Below, one piece after another: positions 14,679 through 23,330 of a stretch of 64,000 nt of DNA (position 1 is its first letter; every line of letters begins with the position of its first letter). The DNA lies in contig JAIBEY010000072.1 of the NCBI GenBank assembly GCA_019459525.1, positions 124,001 through 188,000 of the forward strand. The letters run 5' to 3'. Both the position numbers and the translations under genes were made by a program. This DNA is from Prolixibacteraceae bacterium. Lineage in GTDB: Bacteria > Bacteroidota > Bacteroidia > Bacteroidales > Prolixibacteraceae. The notes under the pieces are model-generated. The model saw only the letters and a list, made by a program, of their open reading frames with translations. It made no database searches and had not been told where the DNA came from.

Positions 14679-15035
14679 ATGTATAACTCGCATTATGAAT
14701 TGGTTTACAATCAAATTGTTGACGGAATAAAGATTAAAGTTCTAAATCAGGACGAATCGGTTGTTATGACCGAATTTGAACTTCAGAAAGGAACTTTACT
14801 TCCGGAGCATAATCATACCAGCGATCATACCGCCTACTTGCTTAAAGGCAAAATACGCATGGTGGCCAACGGTATTGTCAGTGACTTTTATCAGGGAGAC
14901 AGTTGGTGCATTAAAAAACAGTTGAGCCATACCACAGAAGCGCTTGAGGATTCGATTGTGCTTGAAGTTTTTAACATGGAACAGGAAAACAACCTATTTG
15001 GAATTTTGAACAAGCTGCAGGAAGCTACTGTTTGA
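14679..15035 (+). CDS. Cupin-domain protein
   Basis: A 118-residue single-domain cupin. Motif 1 is seen as LLPEHNHTSDHTAYLLKGKI and motif 2 as FYQGDSWCIKKQLSHTTEAL; His residues H57/H59-type (EHNHTSDH) and the SH in motif 2 could bind a metal. Small cupins act as metal-dependent isomerases, dioxygenases or sugar-binding sensors; nothing here decides. The start is uncertain: ATG at 14679 gives a typical N-terminus, but a GTG at 14637 is preceded by a good purine-rich AGGGGGAG sequence and would add 14 residues. The neighbour downstream is a ThuA-like protein on the same strand. Confidence 0.82.
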   Translation: MYNSHYELVYNQIVDGIKIKVLNQDESVVMTEFELQKGTLLPEHNHTSDHTAYLLKGKIRMVANGIVSDFYQGDSWCIKKQLSHTTEALEDSIVLEVFNMEQENNLFGILNKLQEATV

Positions 15036-15092
15036 TCCGGTTGGCCGTACTCCAGTTTATTTTCAAAATGTCCATTTTTTAACCTTCGGATT

Positions 15093-15920
15093 ATGCCGGG
15101 ACCAATCCAATTCATAGTTGCCCTGTTTTTTAGTTTCGCCACTCTTTGCGCGGCAGCAGGTGGAAAACCCCGGTTTAACGCAATTGCTTTTTATACGGGC
15201 AAAAACGATCCGGCCCATGTTAGTTTCGTGCACGAAGCCAATCAATGGTTCTCCGGAATAAGTAAAAAATATCGTTTCAATTACGAGTCAACCAGCGACT
15301 GGACAAAGTTGAACCCTGAAAATTTATCCCGTTACCAGCTTGTCATTTTTTTTGATACCCGTCCGGACTCGGCAGCACAGCGAAATGCATTTCAGGAATA
15401 CATGGAAAAGGGCGGGGCATTTATGGGCTTTCATTTCTCGGCCTTTGCGCTTACACCATCTTCCTATCCGCAAAACTGGGATTGGTACCACAATCAATTT
15501 TTAGGCTCGGGCGAATACAAAGGCAATACCTGGCGCCCTACTTCAGCAGTGCTGAACGTGGAGGACCGGAAACACCCTGCAAGCCGAAAACTTCCTGCAA
15601 CTTTTGAGTCGCAGCCCAACGAATGGTATAGCTGGACAAATGATCTTCGGAAGAATCCGGATATTCGGGTATTGGCCTCCATCGATACTACCAGTTACCC
15701 GCTCGGGACTGGCCCCAAACCTCATGAGATCTGGCATAGTGGCGATTATCCGGTGGTTTGGACGAACATAAATTACCGGATGATTTACATCAATATGGGG
15801 CACAACGATATCGATTACGAGCATGGAACAAATCAGGAACTTTCGCTTACGTTTGTAAATAAAATTCAGAATAAACTGGTGGTTGATGCGCTTTTGTGGC
15901 TGGGAAAAGGAAAACAGTAA
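15093..15920 (+). CDS. Secreted ThuA-domain protein
   Basis: A 275-residue protein with a signal peptide (about 1-21, FIVALFFSFATLCAAAGG) and a ThuA-like class I glutamine amidotransferase fold: RYQLVIFFDTRPDSAAQRNAF, GGAFMGFHFSAFA, HPASRKLPATFES, EWYSWTNDL, PVVWTNINYRMIYINMGHND. ThuA domains are linked to trehalose or other sugar conversion in rhizobia and are common in secreted sugar-degrading proteins of Bacteroidota. The place of the catalytic Cys holds Phe/His (GFHFS), as is usual for ThuA. It lies just upstream of the polysaccharide locus but is separated by 146 bases containing a promoter, so it is probably independent. Confidence 0.88.
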   Translation: MPGPIQFIVALFFSFATLCAAAGGKPRFNAIAFYTGKNDPAHVSFVHEANQWFSGISKKYRFNYESTSDWTKLNPENLSRYQLVIFFDTRPDSAAQRNAFQEYMEKGGAFMGFHFSAFALTPSSYPQNWDWYHNQFLGSGEYKGNTWRPTSAVLNVEDRKHPASRKLPATFESQPNEWYSWTNDLRKNPDIRVLASIDTTSYPLGTGPKPHEIWHSGDYPVVWTNINYRMIYINMGHNDIDYEHGTNQELSLTFVNKIQNKLVVDALLWLGKGKQ

Positions 15921-15994
15921 TCCGTACTTTAACCGAAAACCATTGGTTTGTTTTGCCGTGCCTCTTAGATGTTCAGCCCGGATTTTGCACTTTA

Positions 15995-16026
15995 TTGCTG
16001 TTTGAAAAAAATAGTTGCTATTTTTG
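15995..16026 (+). promoter_or_regulatory. Bacteroidota-type promoter of the ECF sigma gene
   Basis: A TTG at 15995-15997 and TATTTTTG at 16019-16026 (consensus TAnnTTTG) are separated by 21 bases, and the sigma gene starts 40 bases further on. Spacing and sequence fit the housekeeping Bacteroidota promoter. Confidence 0.5.
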
Positions 16027-16066
16027 ATGCCTGAATTACATCTGTAGCAAAATCCCCTCAAGTTAA

Positions 16067-16690
16067 ATGATGGATTTAACGAATAACGTCGCCAATCACC
16101 CCCTTGACCACTGGAGAAATTTCAGGGAAGGTGATTTTTCGTCGTTAGGCGTTCTTTTCGAAAAGCATTACCTTGAACTTTTCTATTACGGGATAAAAAT
16201 TGTCGCCATTCCAGAGTTGGTAAAAGATACGATTCAGGATTTGTTTGCCGATGTGTGGGAACGCCGCAAGAATATGGCTTCGGTCGATAATATTAAAGCT
16301 TACCTGATTATTTCCCTGAGGCGCGAATTGATCCGCCGGATATCAAAGATGAGGAAAGAGAAACCGGTAGATCAGCCGGTATTGTTGCAATTCTCGTTTT
16401 CGGCTGAGGATTTCCTGATCTCGACCGAGCAAAATGCTGAACATTCCAGGTTACTTACCCAAAGTATGGCCGGACTCACTGACCGGCAACGGGAGGTTAT
16501 TCTGCTCCGCTTTTTTCATGGGCTCGAATTTCCCGAAATTGGCCAGGCTCTCGATATGAATATTCAGAGTGTCAGAAATCTATTGTTCCGCGCCCTTGAA
16601 AAAATAAGGAAAGACCTGTCGGAACATGGAGTGAGCGGAATTGAGAACGTTGAAATGTTTCTCTGGACCATCTTCGGACAAAAAAAATAA
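16067..16690 (+). CDS. ECF RNA polymerase sigma-70 factor of the rhamnan-type locus
   Basis: A 207-residue extracytoplasmic-function sigma factor. Region 2 covers about 25-95 (LFEKHYLELFYYGIKIV, IQDLFADVWERR) and region 4 about 130-185 (LTDRQREVILLRFFHGLEFPEIGQALDM with the helix-turn-helix NIQSVRNLLFRALEKIRK). A FecR-type anti-sigma gene follows after 63 bases and a SusC gene comes next, the standard order for trans-envelope signalling in Bacteroidota polysaccharide loci. A glycan bound by the SusC receptor would release this factor to raise expression of the downstream genes. ATG codons at 16067 and 16070 are equally possible. Confidence 0.95.
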   Translation: MMDLTNNVANHPLDHWRNFREGDFSSLGVLFEKHYLELFYYGIKIVAIPELVKDTIQDLFADVWERRKNMASVDNIKAYLIISLRRELIRRISKMRKEKPVDQPVLLQFSFSAEDFLISTEQNAEHSRLLTQSMAGLTDRQREVILLRFFHGLEFPEIGQALDMNIQSVRNLLFRALEKIRKDLSEHGVSGIENVEMFLWTIFGQKK

Positions 16691-16753
16691 AAAAATACTT
16701 TTCGATTGAGTATAAAAGTGTCTTATTTACTCTTTAGATAAAAACAAAGAGTA

Positions 16754-17845
16754 ATGAGGGAGTGGGATCAGCACATATTTGAAGAATTAATATCCGATAC
16801 ACAATTTATTGCCTGGGCAAAAGGCGAAGACTTAACCAAGGCGGCATATTGGAATTCGTGGTCGAAAAATCATCCGTTATATCAAAATGAGTTTCGTGAG
16901 GCTGTTGAAGTGGTGAAGAATCTTCGCTTTCGTGCTTCCGAAGTAAATTCAGCCGACATCCACTATTTGTGGTTAAAAACCGCTGAGCGGATCAATAAGG
17001 GGAAACCATCAGGAAAATTTCGTCAGTTTTTTTTATCTGCCACCAAAGTTGCTGCCGTGTTGTTGCTACCGGTCATGGTAATTTCAAGCTGGCTCATATA
17101 CAACCAGTATCATCTCGCCGAAAAATATTCGAACCTGCTTGCTGACAAGCACGAGCAGAAAGTTACCGTAGTTGCCCCGATTGGCGCCCGGATCATGGTT
17201 GATTTACCCGATGGGTCTATGGTCTGGCTCAACTCCGGTTCAGAAATTACATATCCGATTGTTTTTAATACCAGCGAGCGACTGGTCAACCTGAAAGGAG
17301 AGGCTTATTTTGAAGTTCAGAAAGCTGAAACTCCATTCCTGGTTTCGAATTTAGGCCCGCAGATTAAGGTTTATGGTACCGAGTTTAATGTAAATTCTTA
17401 TGCCGATGAAGATGTAGTTACTGTTGCCCTAGCCGAAGGGAAGGTGGCCCTTGATCTGAATGGAAAGGAAGAATTTCTGGAACCAGGGCAGGTTTCGTAT
17501 TTCGACCGGAAAAAGAATAAAGTTACCATTGAGCGTTCGGACATCCAGGTTTTTAGCTGTTGGCGCGAAGGGAAATACATTTTCAGGGATACCCCGCTTT
17601 CAGCTATTCTGCGCATACTTCAGCGCCAGCACAATGTAAATATCCAACTGTTGGATAAGGAGTTGGGTGATTACAGGTATAAAGCCACCATTAACAACGA
17701 AAGCCTGGAACAGGTACTCCAGTTTTTGTCGGTATCGGCACCTATGAAATACAAGTATAAGCGTAAGGTCTTAAATCCCGACGGTACTTACGAACCTGAA
17801 AACGTTGAAATTAGTGAGGATAAAACCAGAATAATCAGAAACTAA
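16754..17845 (+). CDS. FecR-family anti-sigma factor
   Basis: A 363-residue inner-membrane regulator. Residues 1-90 are the cytoplasmic sigma-binding part, a membrane helix lies at about 95-117 (VAAVLLLPVMVISSWLIY), the periplasmic FecR domain is about 135-245 (GARIMVDLPDGSMVWLNSGS, NLKGEAYFEVQ, VYGTEFNVNSYADED), and the C-terminal DUF4974 domain is about 275-345 (FRDTPLSAILRILQRQHNV). It would contact the STN domain of the SusC encoded next and relay substrate binding to the ECF sigma factor. Length is normal. Confidence 0.95.
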   Translation: MREWDQHIFEELISDTQFIAWAKGEDLTKAAYWNSWSKNHPLYQNEFREAVEVVKNLRFRASEVNSADIHYLWLKTAERINKGKPSGKFRQFFLSATKVAAVLLLPVMVISSWLIYNQYHLAEKYSNLLADKHEQKVTVVAPIGARIMVDLPDGSMVWLNSGSEITYPIVFNTSERLVNLKGEAYFEVQKAETPFLVSNLGPQIKVYGTEFNVNSYADEDVVTVALAEGKVALDLNGKEEFLEPGQVSYFDRKKNKVTIERSDIQVFSCWREGKYIFRDTPLSAILRILQRQHNVNIQLLDKELGDYRYKATINNESLEQVLQFLSVSAPMKYKYKRKVLNPDGTYEPENVEISEDKTRIIRN

Positions 17846-17873
17846 AAATATGTATGGCCTATGAATGAAAAAA

Positions 17874-17902
17874 ATGCGAGTAATCTGGACCATTACCCGC
17901 AT
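17874..17902 (+). promoter_or_regulatory. Inverted repeat in the susC leader
   Basis: Two 11-base arms (17874-17884 and 17892-17902) pair with one mismatch around a 7-base loop. It sits 48 bases before the SusC ATG and is not followed by a T tract. It could be an operator or an mRNA hairpin in the leader; a terminator is unlikely. Confidence 0.45.
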
Positions 17903-17949
17903 CTGCAATTGAAATTTTAATTAATCGTCAAATTAATCATTACAAAACT

Positions 17950-20900
17950 ATGAAAAAAATTGCACCTAAGGGTTTGTCGCTGAGCACAGACCTGAAAAAA
18001 CTTTTATTAATTATGAAACTTGCTATCTTCCTGATGGTGTTTACTGTTCTCCAGTCGCTGGCCGGAACAGTTTTCTCCCAGTCGTCTGGTTTGACGCTGA
18101 ATGTAAAGCAAACCAAAGTCGAAGAAATATTGCTTCAGATCGAAAATCAAAGCAGTTATGTGTTTCTCTACAACAAGGATTTAATTAATCTGGAAAAAAC
18201 AGCCACGATTAATGTGAAAAGTGCTTCGGTTGACGAAGTACTCGAAATCCTGTTCGAAGGGTCAAACATTAATTATCAACTGATGGGTCGGCAAATCGTT
18301 CTTTCACCGGCTTTTGCCCAACAGCAAAAGAAAGTTACCGGAAAAGTTACCGATGCCAATGGGGAACCTATTCCCGGAGCCGCTATCAGCATAAAAGGCA
18401 CAACCACCGGCACCATTACCAATGTGGAAGGAACTTACGAATTACAAAAAGTGGACGAAAATTCTACCTTGCTGTTTTCCTTTGTTGGTTTAAAATCCCA
18501 GGAAATACCGGTACAAGGTAAATCGGTCATTGATGTGGTTTTGGAAGAAGATAAAACCGATTTGGACGAAGTAATTGTAATTGGTTACGGTACAGCCAAA
18601 CGTCAGGATTATTCCGGATCAGTCAGTTCAGTAAAAATGGAAGGATCAGCCGTTTCGCTGCTTCCCAATCTGAATGCTTTGGAATCGTTGAAAGGTAATG
18701 TGGCTGGTTTGAGTATCGGAGCTACCAACAGCGCCGGTGGGGAACCATCGATGGATATTCGCGGACAGAATTCAATTAACGGTTCGAATGACCCTTTGAT
18801 TATACTCGATGGGGTTATTTACCTGGGAAGTTTAAGTGACATTAATCCGAACGATATTGCAACTTACGATATTTTGAAAGATGCTGTTTCAGCAGCAGCT
18901 TATGGCTCGCGGTCCTCAAACGGCGTAATTGCTATTACAACTAAAAAAGGGAAATCGGGCAAGCCCATCATCACCTTTAACACTTCGGCCGGTGTTCAGA
19001 GCTGGCAAAACCGGCCTGTAATGATGAAAGGCGCGGAATGGATTAGCGTGGTTAATGCCCGGAACAAATATACCGAAGGTTCAACCGATTGGATGAAAGC
19101 TGGCGAATTGGCCAATCTGGCTGCCGGAACTGAAACCAACTGGCTCGATCAGGTTACCCAGACTGGGGTTATTCAGGATTATCAATTATCTGTTTCTGGT
19201 GCTGCACAGAATGTAAATTACTATGTTTCGGCTGCCTATAACGACAATAAAGGAATCATTGTTGGCGATGATTTTAACCGTATCTCTTTATTGGGAAAAG
19301 TAAATACGACCATTACAAACTGGCTTAAAGTTGGTGTGGATGCCAGTTATTCCAGCCGCGATTATTCGGGTTTTGCAGCTAATATTTCAGCAGCCCAAAC
19401 CATGTCTCCATACGGAGTTATGTATCGCGACGATCAGGGAAATCTGGAAAAATACCCCTACACACAATCGTCGGTTAACCCGCTTTGGGGTGTTAACGAT
19501 GGAACTACTGATAACAAAGATGTCCGGACTAACTTTCGCCTGAATTCATACGCAGTCATTGATGTTCCATGGGTTAAAGGATTAAATTACCGGATTAACC
19601 TGCTTTCGAACCTCGACCGGATTGAATCAGGAAGTTTTTATAACGAAAATTACTTTATTAAAGAAGGTGCTGGTTTGGATCGGTACTCTCCGGCTACTGT
19701 AGTTGGATTATTGTCGAGTGCAAATGGTAATCTGTTGAACTCAAAAGCAGCAAGTTATGTATTCGATAATATCCTGAATTATAAAAATACATTCGGAAAA
19801 CACAGCATTGAAGCAACTGCGGTTGCAACCCGTGATCATACTAAATATCAGATTATTAATGTTACCGGATCCGATTTTTCGGCTAACGGCAACACAACTT
19901 TGGGAATGTGGGGTTTACACAAGGCTACCACGCAAAAAGTAGATTTGTATGTGAATAGCGGCACCAATGGTAATCAGATCGGAGGTTTTGAAAAGGCCAA
20001 TATTGGCTATCTGGGACGTGTAAGTTATTCGTTTGACGACAAATATTTCTTTACGGGTTCATATCGCCGTGATGGTGCTTCAGTATTTGGAGCCAACCGG
20101 AAATGGGGCGATTTTGCTGCTGCCGGGGTTGCCTGGAAAATAACAAATGAAGATTTCCTGAAAGAATTTAAACCACTCAACAGTTTGAAATTGAAATTGT
20201 CATGGGGTCAGAATGGTAATCAGGGAACCGGGCCTTACGGAACATTATCGACCATTGCCAATGGTACAACAGGCGGTGTTCGTTACGAATTCTCTAACGC
20301 AGGTGGGATAATTAATTATGGTTTGTTTCAGGACGCTTTAGGAAACTCCGACCTGGGATGGGAAACTACTGAAACCTGGAATACCGGTTTTGAATCGGCC
20401 TGGTTAAATAACCGGTTATTTGCCGATGTGGATGTGTATTTCTCAAAAACGACGGATCAGATTTTTACCCGTAATATTCCTGTTATGACCGGTTTTAAAA
20501 CGATTAGAACATCAATGGGACAGGTTAATAACCGTGGTGTTGAATTGACATTGAGATCGGTGAACGTTAAATCTAAAGATTTGACCTGGACGACATCGGT
20601 TACCTATTGGTTGAACCGCAACAAGCTGGTAAAACTTTATGGCGACGACAAAGATGGGAACGGTATTGAAGATGATGATATTTCAAACTCGCTGTTTATA
20701 GGTAAATCTTTAGGGGCCATTTATGGATACGAACAGGACGGAATTGTTCAGGCCGAAGACACTGAATATAAAGCGTTGACTGGTGCTGCCGATGGATCTC
20801 CCAAATACAAAGATCTGGATGATGTTCCAGGAATAACCGCTGCTGACCGCAAAATTCTGGGATACAACAAGGAAAATTTCAGGTTAAACATGAGCAACAG

Positions 20901-21342
20901 CGTTGTGTACAAAAACTTTGAATTGTATGCCATGATTGCCGGTACTTTTGGCGGAAACGGGTATTACCTGAAAAGCAACACCGCCGCTTACATGACATCA
21001 GGAACCGGCCGTTTTAACGACAACATGACTTCAAAACCTTATTGGACTCCTGAAAACAAAAGTAACGTGTATCCATCAGCCTATTTCTCCGGCGATGGTC
21101 GTTATCAGGCACTTCAATCTCGTGGTTTTGTTCGTATTCAGGATGTTTCCCTGTCATATACATTTGATCAGTCTTGGGTTAAAGCAGCTAAGATCAACTC
21201 GCTTAAAGTGTTCTTCAGCGCTAAAAACCTGGCCACATTTACCGATTGGTTCGGAGGCGACCCTGAAGTTGGAACTCCTGTTCGGGAAAATACCTTCCCT
21301 GTTCCTTCAACCTATTCCATTGGTGCAAATATTAGTTTCTAA
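17950..21342 (+). CDS. SusC/RagA-family TonB-linked outer-membrane transporter with STN domain
   Basis: A 1130-residue outer-membrane importer. After a long basic N-terminus and signal segment (about 22-44), it has a secretin/TonB STN domain (about 48-115, LTLNVKQTKVEEILLQIENQ), a carboxypeptidase-D-like domain (about 127-200, VTGKVTDANGEPIPGAAISI), the TonB-box/SusC signature (DLDEVIVIGYGTAKR, about 205-220), a plug and a 22-strand-type barrel that ends in aromatic IGANISF. The STN domain marks it as a signalling receptor that works with the FecR-type protein upstream. It forms a bucket-lid pair with the SusD-like lipoprotein that follows after 21 bases. The enzymes downstream suggest it imports rhamnose-containing oligosaccharides. 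Confidence 0.96.
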   Translation: MKKIAPKGLSLSTDLKKLLLIMKLAIFLMVFTVLQSLAGTVFSQSSGLTLNVKQTKVEEILLQIENQSSYVFLYNKDLINLEKTATINVKSASVDEVLEILFEGSNINYQLMGRQIVLSPAFAQQQKKVTGKVTDANGEPIPGAAISIKGTTTGTITNVEGTYELQKVDENSTLLFSFVGLKSQEIPVQGKSVIDVVLEEDKTDLDEVIVIGYGTAKRQDYSGSVSSVKMEGSAVSLLPNLNALESLKGNVAGLSIGATNSAGGEPSMDIRGQNSINGSNDPLIILDGVIYLGSLSDINPNDIATYDILKDAVSAAAYGSRSSNGVIAITTKKGKSGKPIITFNTSAGVQSWQNRPVMMKGAEWISVVNARNKYTEGSTDWMKAGELANLAAGTETNWLDQVTQTGVIQDYQLSVSGAAQNVNYYVSAAYNDNKGIIVGDDFNRISLLGKVNTTITNWLKVGVDASYSSRDYSGFAANISAAQTMSPYGVMYRDDQGNLEKYPYTQSSVNPLWGVNDGTTDNKDVRTNFRLNSYAVIDVPWVKGLNYRINLLSNLDRIESGSFYNENYFIKEGAGLDRYSPATVVGLLSSANGNLLNSKAASYVFDNILNYKNTFGKHSIEATAVATRDHTKYQIINVTGSDFSANGNTTLGMWGLHKATTQKVDLYVNSGTNGNQIGGFEKANIGYLGRVSYSFDDKYFFTGSYRRDGASVFGANRKWGDFAAAGVAWKITNEDFLKEFKPLNSLKLKLSWGQNGNQGTGPYGTLSTIANGTTGGVRYEFSNAGGIINYGLFQDALGNSDLGWETTETWNTGFESAWLNNRLFADVDVYFSKTTDQIFTRNIPVMTGFKTIRTSMGQVNNRGVELTLRSVNVKSKDLTWTTSVTYWLNRNKLVKLYGDDKDGNGIEDDDISNSLFIGKSLGAIYGYEQDGIVQAEDTEYKALTGAADGSPKYKDLDDVPGITAADRKILGYNKENFRLNMSNSVVYKNFELYAMIAGTFGGNGYYLKSNTAAYMTSGTGRFNDNMTSKPYWTPENKSNVYPSAYFSGDGRYQALQSRGFVRIQDVSLSYTFDQSWVKAAKINSLKVFFSAKNLATFTDWFGGDPEVGTPVRENTFPVPSTYSIGANISF

Positions 21343-21363
21343 CCTACTTAAAACGAATTTGAT

Positions 21364-23154
21364 ATGAAAATGATAAAATATATAGCTGGTATCTGGTTCC
21401 TGTTACTCCTGGTAAGTATGGTGAGCTGCGAATCGGATAGTGAATTCCTGACTGAAGAACCGGAAACTTTTTATACGGTTGACAATGCATTTACAACCTC
21501 GGCGCAGGTTGATCAGGTATTGGTTTCAATATACTCTCATTTGCGCGATTTGTGGGCAAATCCGAACGAATCCGGCTGGATCTTTGTGTTCCGCGGAAAT
21601 GGTACCGATATGTTTGATGTGGCCAGCATCCGTAAGAGCAGTACTTTTAATAATTACGGAGTAATCAACCCGGATAATGGTAATTTTTATGAAAATTACA
21701 CGACCTGGTATTATGTGATTGCGCGTGCCAATCTGGCTTTGTATGCTGCCGAATTACCGCAAATCTCATGGTCGTCAGAAGCTGAAAAAGCTTATGCAGT
21801 GGCTCAGGCAAGATTTTTCCGCGCTTTTGCCTATCGCAACCTTGCCGAATTGTTTGGTGGTGTGCCACTCGTTACCACCATTTTTACTACTCCGAAATAC
21901 GATTTTGCCCGTGCTACCCGTGTTGAAACCTACCAGTTTGCCATTACAGAACTGGAAGCCATAGAGGCTGACCTTCCGGAAACAACAACCAAGGGAGGGC
22001 GTCTGGTGAAAGGCGCCGCACAGCATAACCTTTGCGAACTTTATCTGGCCATGGGTACTCAACTGGCCGCCGATGGCAAAGCCAGTGAAGCGTCAGCCGC
22101 ATTTGCCAAATCAATTGCTTTTGGAAATAAGGTAATTGATGGTGGAACCTATTCGTTGATGAGTTCCCGTTTTGGAACACGCAAGAGCGTAAATTCAATT
22201 TCAGTTAATGTTTATCAGGGAGGCGTTGCCGCAACTCCGGTTGATACGGTTAATCAAACGGCTAATCATTACTGGGATTTGTTTCAGGAAGGAAATGTGA
22301 GCTATCAGGATGGAAATAAAGAATGTATCTGGGCGATGCAGGTTGATTATGCTGCCTATAAAGCAGAAGATAAAAAATCAAAATTACCTTATTCCAGAAC
22401 TTATGGCGGAGTATTCCGCGATGGTGCTAAAGCTCACACCACCGGTACGTTGGAAGATGTTGGCGGTCGTGGTATTTCACAAATAATCCCAACCATGTAC
22501 ACCCGCGATGATGTATATGCCGATAAATGGGGCGCTGATATGCGCAACTCGGATATTGTACTTCGCAGGAGGTTTAAGGGAAATGTTGCTGCATCGCCAT
22601 ATTTCAAAAAAGTTATTCCGTGGACTGTTTTTTATGAAGGAGGAGCAGATGCAACTACCAACAAAAACAACAGCAGTTTATGCTACCCCATCTCCTGTAA
22701 AATTGCTACCGATAAATATACCGGACTGGCAGATGGCGAAAACATGAGTAACCTGTTCCGCGACGATTATTTTATTCGTTTGTCGGAAACCATTTTGCTG
22801 CGTGCAGAAGCCAAACAGCGTAGCGGTGACAAAGCCGGTGCTGCCGCCGATATCAATTTGCTGAGAGACCGTGCCAACTGTACCTACAAAGTTACCGCAG
22901 CCGATATGGACGACAATTTCAACATGATTCTGGACGAACGTGCCCGTGAGCTGGTTTACGAAGAATGTCGCTGGAACACCTTGCTTCGTATGGGTGGAAC
23001 AGTGGCTACCGATCGCATTAAAAAGTATGCATACTGGCCCGAAGCTGCTGCTACGTTGACTTTCAACTACAATTTGTGGCCAATTCCACAAACAGTTATT
23101 GATACCAATAAAGATGTGAAACTGGAACAAAATCCGGGTTGGGCATCTAAATAA
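21364..23154 (+). CDS. SusD/RagB-family nutrient-binding lipoprotein
   Basis: A 596-residue surface lipoprotein that caps the SusC transporter. The signal peptide ends in a lipobox (LVSMVSC, Cys at about residue 22). The SusD fold shows as DNAFTTSAQVDQVLVSIYSHLRD, the TPR-like region AYAVAQARFFRAFAYRNLAELFGGVPLVT and the C-terminal LRAEAKQRSGDKAGAAADINLLRDRA and ILDERARELVYEECRWNTLLR. These are classic SusD landmarks. Glycan specificity cannot be read from sequence. A strong terminator follows at 23174, separating susCD from the enzymes. Confidence 0.96.
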   Translation: MKMIKYIAGIWFLLLLVSMVSCESDSEFLTEEPETFYTVDNAFTTSAQVDQVLVSIYSHLRDLWANPNESGWIFVFRGNGTDMFDVASIRKSSTFNNYGVINPDNGNFYENYTTWYYVIARANLALYAAELPQISWSSEAEKAYAVAQARFFRAFAYRNLAELFGGVPLVTTIFTTPKYDFARATRVETYQFAITELEAIEADLPETTTKGGRLVKGAAQHNLCELYLAMGTQLAADGKASEASAAFAKSIAFGNKVIDGGTYSLMSSRFGTRKSVNSISVNVYQGGVAATPVDTVNQTANHYWDLFQEGNVSYQDGNKECIWAMQVDYAAYKAEDKKSKLPYSRTYGGVFRDGAKAHTTGTLEDVGGRGISQIIPTMYTRDDVYADKWGADMRNSDIVLRRRFKGNVAASPYFKKVIPWTVFYEGGADATTNKNNSSLCYPISCKIATDKYTGLADGENMSNLFRDDYFIRLSETILLRAEAKQRSGDKAGAAADINLLRDRANCTYKVTAADMDDNFNMILDERARELVYEECRWNTLLRMGGTVATDRIKKYAYWPEAAATLTFNYNLWPIPQTVIDTNKDVKLEQNPGWASK

Positions 23155-23173
23155 GTCAAAATATTTCTTCTAC

Positions 23174-23214
23174 AAACAGGGGCATCTTTTTCGCAAAGCT
23201 GTCCCTGTTTTTTT
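23174..23214 (+). terminator. Rho-independent terminator after susD
   Basis: An 8-base stem AAACAGGG (23174-23181) pairs with CCCTGTTT (23203-23210), followed by a T run. It lies 20 bases after the SusD stop codon. Confidence 0.8.
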
Positions 23215-23247
23215 CAGAAGAATGACAGTTTCTCCAAATTTTCAGAA

Positions 23248-23282
23248 TTTTGTCAGTTCAAAAATTGTAATTTTAACTTTTG
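23248..23282 (+). promoter_or_regulatory. Likely promoter of the GH78 gene
   Basis: TTTTG (23248-23252) and TAACTTTTG (23274-23282, one base longer than TAnnTTTG) are 21 bases apart, placed after the susD terminator and 49 bases before the GH78 ATG. This would give the enzyme genes their own transcription start. Confidence 0.4.
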
Positions 23283-23330
23283 CAGTTTAACACTGAAAGA
23301 GAACCTAAACCGAATTAAACCAACAAGTAA

